A stretch of DNA of 64,000 nt from Pseudorasbora parva (GCF_024679245.1 NC_090182.1:29885547-29949546); one strand, 5' to 3'; shown: positions 23,666-39,179, numbered from the stretch's first letter. Program-made: numbers and translations. Notes: generated by a model not told the origin, from the letters alone.

Positions 23666-24988
23666 CTAGTAGCGCTGTGCGATTAATTGTAATTGATTGT
23701 TTTTGGCGTCCAATAGTAATGAAAACAAGATAATCGACGTGAAATGATTATGGTTGCCGCTGTCGTATTCCGTCCCGTGCCTCTTCCTTTCCCTCTCTAA
23801 CAGCCCAAACTTGACCTCTACGTGATCCAAATAAGTGAGTGTTGTAAAATGCAGTCTGTTGTTGCTAAACTGTAAAATAAACCGAAAATAAAAATTACCC
23901 CATGATTTACTCACTCTCAAGCCATCCCATATGACATTCTTCTTTCAGACGAATACAATCAGAGTTATTTAAAAAAAATGTCCAAGCATTATAATGGCAG
24001 TGAATGAGAGCCCACAATTTGAAGCCTAAATAAGTGCATCCATCCATTATAAAAAGTAATCCACCCAGCTCAAAGATGTTAATAAAGGCCTTCTGAAGCG
24101 AATCGATGGGTTTGTGTAAGAAAAATATACATATTTAACACATTATGAAGTAACTTCCGCTAGACCGCCTTCCGTATTCAATTTATGGAAAAAGTGTAAC
24201 TGTCGTGTTTTAAACTTCAAGTTTTTAACTGCGAGATTGACTTTAGCAGTCGCGAAAGATATTTGTTTCCTAGGCTGCCTCCTGTGTAAGCATTCCGAGA
24301 CAGGCGGAAAATGCATAAGCAAAGTATACTGCGGGCTTCAGACATTAGCCTAAAGGTCAAAAGCCTACACTCAAATATGAGAGAATGTCGTTTTGGTAAT
24401 TATCCTTGTAAACACAGTCGGTTATTTCTTAAGGCAGTGTAAACACTGAGAAAGAGAGAGTGTGTAACAGTATATTGGGTCCGTGCAGCTCTTGAATTGG
24501 AAGCAGCCTAATAAATCTGCTGCAGTCATTATTGTTAATAAAATAACACAAGACAAAGATAAAATCACTCACTGTTCTTGAATGAATAAACTGTTGGTTT
24601 AATAAGGATTAGTCCATTTAATGTATACAACAGTGCTATTTTACATTTCATTACCTTATTAAATTTCTGTTTTGGCTCGGAATACTGCTGTTAGTATATC
24701 TTCCTAAATCACTGTTTATTTCATTTGTATTTTTTTTGCCGGTTTTATGTTCAGTTGTAGTTTTTGTCGGTAAGTTTTGTAGTTTTGCTTTGTTTGTAAT
24801 TTTGTTTATTTGTTCTTACTGTCTAGTATTCGTTTTTGCTTAAGTATTGATAATTGTGAAATTTCGCTGTGATTTAATATGACTCATTGAATGAAATAAG
24901 ACTTTGATAATATCACCCACCTATAACCGTGATTTCAATATTGAGCAAATAATTGTGATTAAGATTTATGCCATAATCGAGCAGCCCT
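23666..24988. mobile_element. hAT-like element ('gggctgtgcgattaat' ends)
   Basis: The left end gcgctgtgcgattaat and the complement of the right end (gggctgctcgattatgg) are similar; inside each lies an 'attgtgattaag' or 'aattgtaattgatt' block. It is interrupted by the half foldback element at 23880-24200. No open transposase. Confidence 0.5.
23880..24200. mobile_element. Half copy of the 21398-22139 foldback family
   Basis: It shares 'accccatgatttactcac', 'caagccatcc', 'atgacattcttct', 'gtttgtgtaagaaaaata' and 'ccgccttccgtattcaattt' with the left arm of 21398-22139. Only one arm is present, so the insertion is truncated. Confidence 0.75.
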
Positions 24989-25527
24989 CCACACTAGTGG
25001 TATGGATCACAAAAAGCACAGTTTAGATCATATAGTGGTTTTTGATTCATAGACGGGATAATTTTCATTTTCACTTGAATGTGTAAATTGGCAAAAAACA
25101 AAAAAAAAACAAAAAAACAACAAGTGTAAATGATTAACTTTCACTCTATGATGGTTAAACTTTGCAATGAATCTGTAAATCACATGGGTGCTGATTATTA
25201 CATTTCTGTATTTCTTACTATGTTAAATAAACTTACTGTACCTAAAAAAAACTTAATTTAATTATATATCTTTGTTTATTTGTGTTTATCTTATTGATTG
25301 TAGCTGGATTCTTTGTTCTTATTTTCAATAACAAATATAAAACATATAAAACACTTCTTTTACTTGTTATTTCTGAGCCAAATTTGATGTGTGATTAATG
25401 TGCAATTAATTATATTTATTAATCGGCACATCATGCAACTATAACTATTACTTTATTGTGATATACATCATTTTTGTAAAATCGCATTTATAATTTTGTG
25501 AAATGTGGTTTTGCTGTCCCCTAATAC

Positions 25528-26456
25528 CGGGGAGTCAAACCACATGAAGATCTAATCGTGTATGTGTTGACCAAGCATCAAATTCATGAATCTGACAACA
25601 TAAATGAAGACTAGCATCAGAGGGACAAGATTAAATGCATTTCAGAGGTTTCCCTCAAAATCAGCATGTGAAAATGTGAAAAACTCCACAGATTCTGCCT
25701 GTCACTACTAATTATTACAGTTATTCGTATGATCTAAACCTTCCCAGAGCACTTAATTTGAAAGGGATGTGCTAGCGGTTTGGGTCTCTATGGAGACTTC
25801 CCTGGCACAGAAGACACCCGAGCCCATTTCCTGCTGAGCTGCTGTTTGCTGGAGGAAGTGGCAAAGCTGCAGTGGAACAGCATGCACCACATGAGCGCCC
25901 ACCCTCAGGGTCAGCGGTCCTGTGAGAGACAACCGTCGATCTCACTTCCAGCCTCTCACAGCTCAGCGCTCTCTTTGGGAATGGCAGGATGGAGAGCAAC
26001 ATAGGCAGAAAATCCAATTAAGCTTCATTATTGTGTTCAAAATACACTCAGAAATGTGACATACACAAACTGTAAGTGGCACACGAGTAGCCCCAGGACT
26101 GGAAGCGGAGCGAAACGCATCCGGTGTGGTTCAGAGGTGGAACCACTGCATATCGTATTTATCCATCTAAAGCTTGGTTCAGTTCACCATGTACACAATT
26201 GGAACTATGCAACTGAAGTAGTTTAGATATGCTAGACAACTAGTAGTGCATGCTCTTAGGTTGTATCTGAATACACTTTCCCAGTGTTGTGTCCAAACTT
26301 TTGACTGATACTGTATATAGAATACAGTATATATACAAAGAAAGTGTGTCAAGACTTTTGACTGGTATTATACTATAATATACACAAAGAATACCAGCCG
26401 ATATATCGATCTCAGATTTTTTTTACTCCCTAGTATTAGTATTGTTATCGGCCCCC
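25528..26456. other. Gene-free stretch
   Basis: No element ends or protein resemblance. 25750-26010 is GC-richer and could be conserved; its overlapping frames on both strands match nothing I know. Confidence 0.4.
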
Positions 26457-27096
26457 AAAAGCCCATATCGGTCGGGCTCAAGTAAAAATCCAGTTAAAAA
26501 TCAAGGAACATTGTCACATGCTTAAAAGTTGATTGTTGAATCATGCACAGCAAACAACAGCAAAATATAATTGTCATGACAACGGTAAATATTCTATGGG
26601 CCTTATCATACACACGGTACAATGAGGTGGCAGGCGCAAGTGTTTCTATTTTTTTGCAGGTGCATTGTTAGCATGTTACTATTTTGAGGCAATTGAAATC
26701 AACCGTGCCATTTACCAACTGAAACCTGGTCTAAAGCCAATAGCGCAGTATTTTTTGTCTTATTTAATGAGCATGTTAGTAATGTGCACCTGTAGGCGGG
26801 TGCACAACGTGTGTACACTCTGCTTATTACACACACTGAATACACTTTTGCTAGTTTAACGACGGAACCTAGTTGTAACGTACAATAACCAATCAGAGGC
26901 TCAGCCACTACCAGGGTTTTTTGACCATTCGCAGCGTGTGTACGATAAGGCCCATAGATACTTACCGGCGTCATGACAATTATCTTTTTTTTTGTTTGTT
27001 TGCTGTGCATGATTCAACAATCAACTTTTAAGCATGTGACAATGCTCCTTGATTTTTAACTGGATTTTTACTTGAGCTTGACCGATATGGGCTTTT
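26457..27096. mobile_element. Large palindrome with an inner MITE
   Basis: The outer arms begin aaaagcccatatcggtc and end gaccgatatgggctttt (imperfect); blocks such as 'gttgattgttgaatcatgca' (26528-) recur as complement (27006-27025). The inner ends 'tatgggccttatc' (26597-) and 'gataaggcccata' (to 26957) match a separate fish MITE type, so this is probably an element within a foldback. Flanking copies of 'ccaaacttttgactgatactg' lie at 26293 and 27147. Confidence 0.75.
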
Positions 27097-27188
27097 AGTA
27101 CAGTACCAATCAACAGTCTTGACACACTTTCTCAGTGTTTTGTCCAAACTTTTGACTGATACTGTATATATATACACAGTATAAACAT

Positions 27189-27382
27189 ACACTGTCAGAA
27201 AAAAGGTACACTGATGTCACTGGGGCGGTACCCTAAGGTACAAAAGGTGCTACTATGTACCTTTAAGATACTAATACACACTCCTAAAGTACTGATAGAT
27301 ACTGAAAGATGTATCTTTTAACTTTTATTACCAGAGGGTACCGCCCCAGTGACAGCACTGTACCTTTTTTTCTGAGAGTGTA
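27189..27382. mobile_element. 'ctcagaaaaaaggtac' foldback MITE, complete
   Basis: cactgtcagaaaaaaggtac at the left and gtacctttttttctgagagtg at the right; 'gtcactggggcggtacc' and 'ggtaccgccccagtgac' pair perfectly inside. About 194 bp, almost fully palindromic. Confidence 0.9.
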
Positions 27383-28463
27383 CATGCAGAACAAACATAC
27401 AAATGAAACATTTGTTTTCAGGTTCCGCGTGAATATTCATGTGCTGTGAGATGCGTGGGCACGGGCTTATGTCAGTGGCCTATCTGCGGCATATACGCTG
27501 ATGTCGACATATCATCGACAGGGTCATATCAGCCAATAGAATCGGCAGACGGAGAAATCTGTCTGACTCTAATTTTTACTGTATTACTTTTGCATTAAAA
27601 CATTTCGAAGCTACTTGGCAATGAGTGTTTTGCTATCCCCGTCGAAGAGATTTTTTTTTCTCAAGCCAATTCAGAGCAAAATCATGAACATAATAGATAT
27701 CATCAGAAGGCAACAATATTTCCCTGTCCTATTTGTGACATTTTGAGACTTGTTTATAAAAGAACAAGAGCTTAACTGTCTAACCAGCTTGTTTTGCTGC
27801 ACGTTTGGCTCAAATTAATCAGCAGATTGTCGTGTTTATCCTCATTTATACTATATAACATTGTCTTAATGCTGGGTGTAATTGAGCAGACTATAAATAA
27901 CAAACAAACCATGGGTCACGACAAGAACCGTCCTGATCCTTCTGTGTCTCATGAATACACACACAGTATGGCACTGAGCAATAACCAAAGAGCTGAACAG
28001 GATCATCACACTCTGAATAAAACATGTGAATGACAACATGTGATCAATATTCAACACCTTCATTAGGTACACAACGACCTTACGGTACAAAGCAGAGATT
28101 TACACCTCAGTGATCGGAAAGAGCGACCCGATCTGTGCCATGTCTGCTATAGCGACTGTGCAAAATGTACCCTTCACGCTTCTCTCAGAGCCAGTCCAAT
28201 CCAGACACAGTCCCCAGCCGGCCCCTCTAGAGACTCTCAACAGTGCTCTATGTGAGCTGAATTTGAGGCCATATGATGTGCTAGTACTACTGCTGCTGAT
28301 CAATCCCCCTAATATTTCAATTCAATTATCAGATTCGCTTTTGTAGGAATTTCTTCCCAAATGTGTCCTGCATCTGTCTCACGTCAATACACTTCAGTAC
28401 CACATCAATACAATAAACACCGTTACTACTAATAAACAGTTCACAGAAGTATATATTAATCCG
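27383..28463. other. Gene-free stretch
   Basis: 27480-27560 has words ('catatcagccaatagaatcggc') that echo the hAT-like material to its left. 28100-28340 is GC-richer unique sequence. No supported gene. Confidence 0.45.
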
Positions 28464-28722
28464 GTAACACTATTTTAAGGTTCAGTTATTAACTATTAGT
28501 TGCTTATTAGCATGCATATTACTAGGATATTGGCTGTTTATTATGATTATAAAGCACATATTAATGCCTTATTCTGCATGACCTTATTCTATATCCCAAT
28601 ACCTAAAACTTAATGCTACAAAAAATACCTTACTAACTATTAATAAGTAGTAAATTAGGAGTTAAGTGTGGCAAAAGTTGTAGTTAATAGTGAATATGTG
28701 TTCCCTGTACTAAAGTGTTACC
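28464..28722. mobile_element. hAT-type MITE with perfect 8-bp duplication
   Basis: The ends GGTAACAC and GTGTTACC bound 259 bp, flanked by attaatcc at 28456-28463 and again at 28723-28730. The inner arms pair weakly ('gttattaactattagttgc' versus 'gtagttaatag'). Non-coding. Confidence 0.9.
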
Positions 28723-29031
28723 ATTAATCCTTATTAAAGCTACACAATTCAGTCCAAAGCAATGAGTGGATTTTATCTGTCTTTTTAATAAAAAATAATG
28801 ACAGAAATCACATCAGCGGGTTTATTAGGCTGCTGTCACTTTAAGAAGATCTGGATCTGGCATATCCGATGTCCTCACAACTCTGGGATGCATTCATTTA
28901 ACTCATTTAAAACTATGCTTACAGAGATACTCAACAAATTAAAAATGTTAGCATACTTTTTTGTTGGTTCAAGCGTGAAAAGAGAACTCTACTCCGCGCT
29001 GTCTGAAGCGGCATTCTTTGCGCATGTGTGT

Positions 29032-29065
<34 letters not shown>

Positions 29066-29824
29066 TGTCACACATTCACACACTTTTGAATGGTCTCATA
29101 AATTGAATAATTTAATATATCGAACTACATTACTTGCACTGTATGTTGGATTTAAAAATGTATTCAGCGAAAACTAAAAGAAAAGGGAAAAAGGATGCTG
29201 TCCAGGCAATTTTGTTTAACACATTTTTATCTCCTCATATTTCAATTTACCCGTCAAGCAAAGCAGGTGAAATATGATTATTTTGCCATGTAGAATCAGC
29301 AGCAGCTGAATAGCGGCACAAGAAACTCTGTGTGTCTGGCCACAATGAATGCGACAGATAATTTCACCATCAGTGACAAATAATGGGGTGAAAGATGGAA
29401 GGAGTATATCTACAGTACCAGACAGAAGGGTTGCATGTACAATAGACTAAAAAATACCACTAACTGTTACCGACAGGAAGGGTGCGAACTCTGAATGTTG
29501 TGAAAAAGTTATCGTTTCTGTTTACTGTGGTTATAACAGAGTTCCTCATGGAATGCTGACAACAATTCAAACTCGTAAAATACAGCCACACCTGCCTGTT
29601 GCCAACAAAGGGAGGTTAAACGGCATAAACATTCCTGATTAGGAATTGCAATGCATTTTAAGCACACGCTGCAAAAAAATAAATAAAAAATGATATGACA
29701 ACATATGTTTTTACATCACTTGCATCAGAATAAGTTATACAAGATTCAACTCATTTTAACTCGATTTTAATGTAATTTAAGTTGAGATGACTTATTCAGC
29801 CAAGTTGTTTGTACATAATTGTAC

Positions 29825-29828
<4 letters not shown>
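28723..29828. other. Gene-free stretch
   Basis: Contains a short (TG)n run at 29035-29062. 29668-29828 resembles one arm of a CACTG-type MITE and runs into the TA repeat; no gene. Confidence 0.5.
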
Positions 29829-29910
<82 letters not shown>

Positions 29911-29912
29911 TT
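29829..29912. repeat. (TA)n followed by poly(T)
   Basis: 32 TA units (29829-29892) then 20 T residues. Confidence 0.97.
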
Positions 29913-30039
29913 ACATTTAAGTAATGCAGAGACTATGATTATGAGTAGGGTTGGGTGATATATGTATACTGTATAGACTATAGACTAAGATTTTTTTTTT
30001 TTTTAGCAAAAACATATTCAGCAGGGAGGCATTAAACTG

Positions 30040-30428
30040 ATCCAAAGTGACAGTAAATACATTCATAATGTTCAACAAGATTTCAATTTCAAATAGATGC
30101 CCTTCTTTTGAACTTTCTATTCATCAAAGGATACTGGAAAAAATGCATCATACAATTTTCACAAACAATATTCATTAGCACAACAATATTCAACATTAAT
30201 GATAAGAAACGTTTCTTGAGCAGATAATCAGCATATTAGAATGATCTATGAAGGATCATGTGACACTGAAAATTCAGCTTTGCCATCACAATAATAAATT
30301 ACATCTTATAATGTATTAAGATATAAATATTTATTTTAAATTGCAATAATATTTCACAATAATATTACTGTTTTAACTGGATAAAAATAAATAAAAATAA
30401 AAATACATGCATCCTTGATGAGCACATG
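30040..30428 (-). repeat. 'ctgcatttatttgatcaaa' repeat, minus strand
   Basis: On the minus strand it shows the family order: ctcatcaaggatgcatgtat, ttttaaataaat, 'tgatggcaaagctgaat', 'cagtgtcacatgatcc', 'agcatattagaatgat' complement, 'ttgatgaatagaaagttcaa'. Confidence 0.8.
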
Positions 30429-30469
30429 GTTTTCTTTAATGAATATATATGGACAAAGATGACATGGAC

Positions 30470-32883
<2,414 letters not shown>

Positions 32884-32919
32884 CAGCTTTAAATGTCGAA
32901 CATTCTTTTCTTCTGTCAT
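32884..32919 (-). CDS. Candidate first coding exon, protein unknown
   Basis: On the minus strand an ATG at 32919, preceded by ttcaag, opens a 12-codon frame, MTEEKNVRHLKL, that ends exactly at GTATGTGAGT (donor from 32883 leftward), a strong splice-donor match. An in-frame TAA lies 16 codons upstream, so the ATG would be the first in its frame. The upstream 300 bp are GC- and CpG-richer than the rest of the window and free of element ends, as expected for a promoter and 5' UTR. The exon is in phase 0. The protein is not one I recognise. Transcription would run left, and intron 1 would hold the transposon-rich DNA from 32 kb towards 1. The evidence is a combination of short signals, so chance remains possible. 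Confidence 0.3.
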
Positions 32920-33240
32920 CTTGAAAGAAACCAAAGGGGCAAACAAAAGGAATCGTGGTATCAGAAACAAGTGTTACGGTCTCTCCGCGACGCAGTATGT
33001 CTCGAAAACGCAACTTTAGAGAAATGAGTGCAGCGCGAGCACAGAGAGACAATCGCAGGAAACCGGGCTCCTCCCACCGGCTACACACGCGCAGAGTCTC
33101 CCGAATGATGGCTATGAGCGCCTATGGTCTCTTCCAGACAGGTTCTCGTTATTGGCAGGGTCATTAATCACCAGACGGCACTCCCGCGTCTATAACGTTA
33201 GCAATATCAACCATAAAAGGAATTATGTATGTTGTGGTCG
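32920..33240 (-). promoter_or_regulatory. Candidate CpG-rich promoter/5' UTR
   Basis: This stretch contains many CpG dinucleotides (for example ctctccgcgacgcag at about 32979 and tacacacgcgcagag at about 33083) in a window that is otherwise CpG-poor outside young elements. It has no inverted ends. No clear TATA box. It is called a promoter only because of its composition and position next to the candidate exon. Confidence 0.25.
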
Positions 33241-34117
33241 GCTGTGGACCGGCAAGGAGCAGCCGTGACCCATTTATTACACTTCGCGTATAACTGTGCC
33301 TAAACCGTTGAGAGATGATATGTTATTAACGAGAATCCCACAGAGATGTATGGTAAACAGAATTACTCATGGACAGCTATATGAGAGCAAATGCAATGAT
33401 GATAAAGAGGGTCATTTGCGTGTCTCAGTTAGGGGTTTACAACAAACAGGAGAATGGGCTAGTTGGCATATGTCTTTTTTTTCTCTCTCCAGTGAATTAT
33501 ATTACTTCTATATAATCACATACTTTTAAGCTTCGTCTTCAAAAAAGCTATTTCACAGTGATTTGATAAAAGATAGGCTAATTAAACACACATTTGTATT
33601 TTGTGGGTTGTGTCGCAAAGGGATTAGACAAGCTGAAAAATGAAACATCAAATATGTAGCCTAAAAAACAAAACAAAACCAACAACAACTATCAAACCAT
33701 TTTTGGGCCAGGAAAATGAACACTAATCAGTACATTCTAACTTTATATAATGTACACTTATAGTTAAAGACATAATGAATAATATATTAAAAACATGTGA
33801 TAACTCTGCACCCGACGTGCCCCAAGCTATAGCAAAAACATACTGTACAAGAAGTTCTGGTTAGTTCTGGTTTCTCTTGATTCGAGAGCTCCTCTGTATA
33901 ACAAGACGGACTGATTACACTTTAAAAAGCTATAAAATCCAAAACAAATTACTTCATTGCGTCACAAGAATGTATTAAACACACAACCAGCAGTTGGAGT
34001 TTATTACCAACATCCTGATATTCAGCTAAACATTTTGAACCTAATTTCCTTTTTTCTGAAAACAAAAAACAAAACAAAAACATGCAAATTTTAGTAGACA
34101 CATGGTATTAGCTGTTA
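33241..34117. other. Gene-free stretch
   Basis: AT-rich; no gene or element recognised. Confidence 0.5.
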
Positions 34118-34240
34118 AAGTATGAGCAGACCCCCTGCTAAGGGCATCCCACTGAGATAAGGCCATGCTGTCCTACCACTTGGCTCTGACTCGTGTCTGG
34201 ACTCTGGAGTGTTGTGTGACCACTCAAAACAACAAAAAAT
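34118..34240. repeat. Dispersed repeat shared with 49272-49395
   Basis: Both read gtagaccccctg or gcagaccccctg, a 'ctgagataaggccatg'-type block, 'ctaccac/ctaccaa', 'ctcatgtctgg' or 'ctcgtgtctgg' and 'gagtgtt'. Same orientation. The nature is unknown. Confidence 0.65.
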
Positions 34241-34728
34241 TCAAAACAAACAATTGCTAATTGCTTCCTGGGTTGTTAGTCCAGAAATACAGTGCAGATT
34301 CAGTCTCAAGGCACTGCTGACAAAACAATTTACACTTGCACTTACAACAGAGTTCAGGGCACTTTCTAACTGCCAATTATGATTGACCTTGCAGTGGAGG
34401 TTCAGTGAGAGCCATAGGTGCAGCATATCCATGGTCAACTAAGCAAAAATGACGTTTGAATACTGTATATAGAGATTTTTTTAAAAAATGAGATTAGGGG
34501 AGAGCAGGACACAACGTCTCAGTTTGTGTAAATGCACTTGGGGTTCAGAGTATTTATTTATCCCCACATCGATTTCACATCTCTAGTACAATTTTGTGGT
34601 TTTGTTTTATTAATACAGTGTATACTTTTTTCTTGATTTCCCCCGAAAGAATGGAAGTGAAATGTGACAACATGCCTTATAGGTGGGGGAACAATGTAAA
34701 TGACAGCTTAAAATGTTACCTGAAAAAA

Positions 34729-34839
34729 TAAAATAAATAAAATAAAATAAAATAAAATAAAATAAAATAAAATAAAATAAAATAAAATAAAATAAAATAA
34801 AATAAAATAAAATAAAATAAAATAAAATAAATAAAATAA
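34729..34839. repeat. (AAAAT)n microsatellite
   Basis: About 20 pentanucleotide units with shortened units at both edges. Confidence 0.95.
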
Positions 34840-35267
<428 letters not shown>

Positions 35268-35400
35268 CTGAGATTAAAAGTAAGAAATGTACTTTTGCTA
35301 TGGTTAAATAAATGTTCAATAATATATTTCAAAGATTCTTAAATTTCTAAACATTTTTTCTCTAAATAATGTTGATATGGCAACTATTGTTTTAATCCTA

Positions 35401-35769
35401 CACTGTAAAAAATTTGTGTTGGTTTTTGTTGGTTTAACTTTAAAAAGTAAGTAACCTGGTTGCCTTAAAATGTTGAGTTTATTGAAATAAAAAAATTGAG
35501 TTGATACAATGAAGGAACTTTGTTTAGTAAATAGAAACTCAAAATATTATTGTATCTGAACCACATAAAATTTTTCTAAATCATGGAAATAGCACTATTT
35601 GGCATATTTTACTGTTTCATCAGAAATAAAACACACACAATTACCCAATATGCTTACAAAATCTTTTAATAATATTTTAATAAAGGTTGTCAAAAAATAA
35701 TTTAATTTCAATGAACTCAAAATTTTAAGGCAACCAGGTAACTTTTTTTCTAAATAATTGTTTACAGTG
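35401..35769. mobile_element. CACTG foldback MITE, 'ggttgcctta' subfamily
   Basis: CACTGTAAAAAATT and ACAGTG ends, flanked by TA (35399-35400, 35770-35771). 'taacctggttgccttaaaat' on the left pairs with 'attttaaggcaaccaggtaa' on the right. Same subfamily as 58817-59157 and 59306-59690. Confidence 0.88.
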
Positions 35770-35771
35770 TA

Positions 35772-36439
35772 GAATACTGTAGACACAAAATAATTAGTAC
35801 CCCAAAATTGTAAAATTTCTTTGTAAGCTATGTGTCACGACACTAGGCGATTTGTGCAGAACCAACACATTTTCACGTGCATGTGATTAGGGGAAGCTGT
35901 CTAAAACTGTACAAAAATGTATTTGTAATCTTCTGTTAAAATTGACCAAACTCAACGTACACTATGTAATGGAGGACGATAAGGTTTGCAAGACGTCAAA
36001 GAACAGCCTCTGATTCGTAAAATGTGCTGCAGTGCCATACACAGTTAAGTGAGTTTCTCATCCTTTATCAGTGCTTATATGCTTCAAATTATTAGTTTGT
36101 TTCTATAAGCTACAAACAAGGAAGACTGCATAGATGCAGGGCTTAATATTCTATAGGCTATTGTTAATATTCTGGAATATTGACAGGAAAAATGTGTAAA
36201 TGTATGTTCTCGCTTCCATAATTCAAAAAAATAAAAAAATAAAAAATCAAATATGATTGACACTGCAGTAATTATTACAGTGAAAAGTAGAGTAAAGTTT
36301 TATTATAATAAAAGTTATTTTCATTTTGGGGGAAACATAGTAAGTTCATGACACCCCTGGTAGCTAAACAAATAAATGTGAATTTCATACAGAATTTTCT
36401 ATTGATTTCTCCTTTGCAGCTGCTGAAACAATGCTTTAT
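35772..36439. other. Gene-free stretch
   Basis: No gene. Contains an A-rich run near 36226-36247. Confidence 0.55.
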
Positions 36440-36630
36440 GCCAGGGTTGCCCAATCCTGTTGCTGGAGCTGTACCTTCCTGCAAATTTCAGCTCCAACCT
36501 TAATCGAATACACCTGAACCAGCTAATTAAGATCTTCAGAAGATAATTACAGGCAGGTGTGTTGGAGCAGGATTGAAACTGAACTTTGCAGCAAGGAAGC
36601 TCTTCATTAATAGAATTTGGCACCCTTCTT
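36440..36630. mobile_element. Short foldback MITE ('cagggttgcccaatcctg')
   Basis: The left arm 'cagctccaaccttaatcgaa' with 'cacctgaaccagctaattaa' and the right arm 'caggcaggtgtgttggagc' and 'gcacccttc' show the layout of a very common cyprinid foldback repeat. No coding content. Confidence 0.65.
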
Positions 36631-36669
36631 TAAGGATTTGAAAGCCCAATGAAGTTCCTTGAAACATAG

Positions 36670-36961
36670 GCTGCATCTGAAAACCGGAAAATGCTGTTTT
36701 CGGAGGACACATTTCAAGGTTTGAAGGCATCAAGACACATTCCAAATCCAATGTTAGCGTCACTTTCTGTCTCCCGAGATACCTTCACTAAATCTTGAAG
36801 TGTGTATAAATATACGTTTTTGACCAACATTTTCCATTTCTGATGTCATTTCTTGTGAGAAATGAATACTGTAGTACTGCCTCAGAAGTCTGTCCGAAAT
36901 CCGGCAGGCATCCGAAAGGTAGCGAGACAACAAGTCAACTGCCTAGGTTTTCGGATGCAGC
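36670..36961. mobile_element. Foldback MITE ('gctgcatctgaaaacc')
   Basis: ggctgcatctgaaaac and gttttcggatgcagc form the inverted ends 292 bp apart. A partial copy, 'gctgcatctgaaagatg...tgctgcctcagcagcc', lies at 51455-51500. Confidence 0.75.
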
Positions 36962-37566
36962 AGTGATTTCCACTGAAACAGGAAGACAGGCGGGTCATGT
37001 CAATCAGCTCCTCTCCTTTTTTAAAATAGCCAATAGCGTTTAGCTTATATCACAGCTTGGCCAGAGTTGTGAGGCTTGTCATAGCCACAGTTTCCCTAAT
37101 GGAAAGCATACACTGTCTGAATCGTTTCCTATCCCTTTATCATGCACTATGTCTCATTCCCCACGTAGAAAACACTATGTGTGAACAATTGACTGTTTAC
37201 AGCCACAACTTCAGTATCTATGTAGGGAGCGAGACGCTTTAACGTAGCTCGAACTTCTGACTGATGGCAGAAGGTCTGAACCCCAATGGAGCTTTAATTG
37301 GCCAAGGACCACCAAAGAGAATGTCTGACACACATGAAAAGCAGCCAACCACAGTTTGTTTTGTTTAGTGCTATGTTCAGGGGCATGAAAATGTAAAATC
37401 GATGTCCCCACAGTAACAGAACGGCATGCCATTCATTCAAGAAAGTTGTGCTGCTGTGGACTTCACATACTTTTGCAAATCCAGCATTTAGTTGATCCTG
37501 ATAAGCACTAATTATCACAGTTGTAAACACGACGGCTTTCTTCTAGCTTTATTTCCAAGTTGACCA

Positions 37567-38251
37567 TTAAAGGTGGGGTAAGTGTTATTTCAAAACCGTT
37601 TTAGAAAAAGGACTCGGGCCGAGTGGAATAACAAACTTGGCTACAATCAGCAGGTAAGGGGCGTGTCTACGGTGAGAAGAGAGGTTCAGTGCACGTCATT
37701 ATTCAAAACACACGAGTCACACAGAACGGACATTAGCCTTGAATATGCTTGTGTATCATGTTTGCTTGTTTGTCCATTTGCGATCGTATTGTGGATCACT
37801 TCAGCGATGATAAAGACCCGTTCATTTCCACACCGTATGGAGCATCTAAATCCCCTCAGTGTTTCAAGGTTTCAAGCGTCAGCTCACAAAATGTGTTCGA
37901 CAGTTAAGATACTATACTCCTAATATACCGGTATGTTTGTTTCATTTTTACATCTATATTACCCATCCGGTCATAATTGTAATATATGTCGTTAGCTGGA
38001 CTATCGAGCTTGTATAGCCTACTAACTTTATCGAGTTTTTCATGAGAACGGTTTGTGTTTTTGTGATGGAATGGGTGACTTCGACCTGGATTAGTAACAC
38101 AGATTCTGCCATAGTCGTTGCCAGGGTTACGTATGTGTGGGGCGGAGCTATCAATATAGGGCCGAGACCCTTTTTGGGGGTATGGGCGTGTTTGTTTTGG
38201 TGATTTGAAATAACAACAACGGTTACCAGATAGCACTTACCCCACCTTTAA
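37567..38251. mobile_element. TTAA MITE ('aggtggggtaagtg' ends)
   Basis: TTAA at 37567-37570 and 38248-38251; AGGTGGGGTAAGTG and CACTTACCCCACCT are a perfect 14-bp inverted pair. The rest is not palindromic. A 113-codon frame (37582-37923) and a 110-codon minus frame overlap each other and have no family resemblance. Confidence 0.88.
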
Positions 38252-38410
38252 TGAATGCAACAAATCTTGGAGAATTCAACCAATCAGATGACGACTTTGA
38301 AATTCTTGAAGGCTTTGTTTCCGTTTGATGGAATTGTAAATAAATCTATTAAAATACTAATATTCTGGTCTATAACTTCTCCCTGAACCTCCTGCGGCCC
38401 TGCATCTATG

Positions 38411-39150
38411 AAATTACCTTTGTCTCAATAAAACTGAAGGAAACTTTATAAAACTGAATGAAACTTTTTCAGAAACTATCAAAAATATGCCATTACAAAA
38501 GAAGAAAAACAAAAGAAAAAATGAACTCAGTCGCGGTGAATTCAGTTGTAACAGGATATTCAGTTTGCTTCATTCTTTGTTAATGTTTTTCAACGATTCG
38601 TTTTCGCAAATCGTGGAACAGTTCTTCAAACAGCCAGAACTGTTACACACTGTACATGGACAACTTTTATTGATATTATTGGTTACTTCAATAACTCAAA
38701 CTTATTGCTGCCTTGAAGAACAAGCGGGTGAAGATGATGATGATGATGAAGATGAAGCCGCCTCCGCTCCATGTCTCTCTTGAGAGCTCATCTTTACAAA
38801 CTAGCCTAATACAAAGCACCGCGAGATCATTCCAATATGCGCAGGTCAGATAGGACCTGTCCATCAAAAGCTCTTTATCCAATCAGAGTAGATCACTGTT
38901 AAGCCCGCCCCCAAGAGAGGTTTGTGTCAAAACAGCAAACGAAAAACTGGGAAACGTAAATTAAATCTTTGTCAATGCATTCATAATACACGATTTGCGA
39001 AAACAAATCTTTGAAAAACATTAACAAAGAATAAAGCATACTGAATATCCTCTTACATTTGTGTGACTAAGTTTTTCTTCTTTTTTAATGGCATATTCTT
39101 GATAGTTTCTGAAAAAGTTTCATTCAGTTTTATTTAGAAAAAGGTAATTC
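38411..39150. mobile_element. Foldback element ('aattacctttgtctcaataaaa')
   Basis: The arms pair over about 200 bp: 'gaaactttttcagaaactatc' with 'gatagtttctgaaaaagtttc', 'tcattctttgttaatgtttt' with 'aaaacattaacaaagaata'-type sequence, and 'cgcaaatcgtg' with 'cacgatttgcg'. The loop (38620-38980) holds a (GAT)n run at 38735-38751. Confidence 0.85.
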
Positions 39151-39179
39151 CATATGTATCTTGCTCCTCTCATTGGCTG

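Larger units (their letters stand above)
23333..25527. mobile_element. Degraded hAT-like composite
   Basis: It opens with tagggctgagcgatata, a common hAT-type start, and may close at gctgtccccta (about 25517-25526), a weak complement. A poly(A) run lies at 23430-23451. It encloses the element at 23666-24988. No transposase frame remains. The outer boundary is uncertain. Confidence 0.35.

Noticed and set aside
37582..38236. 113- and 110-codon frames on opposite strands
   Set aside because: Both lie within one TTAA MITE.
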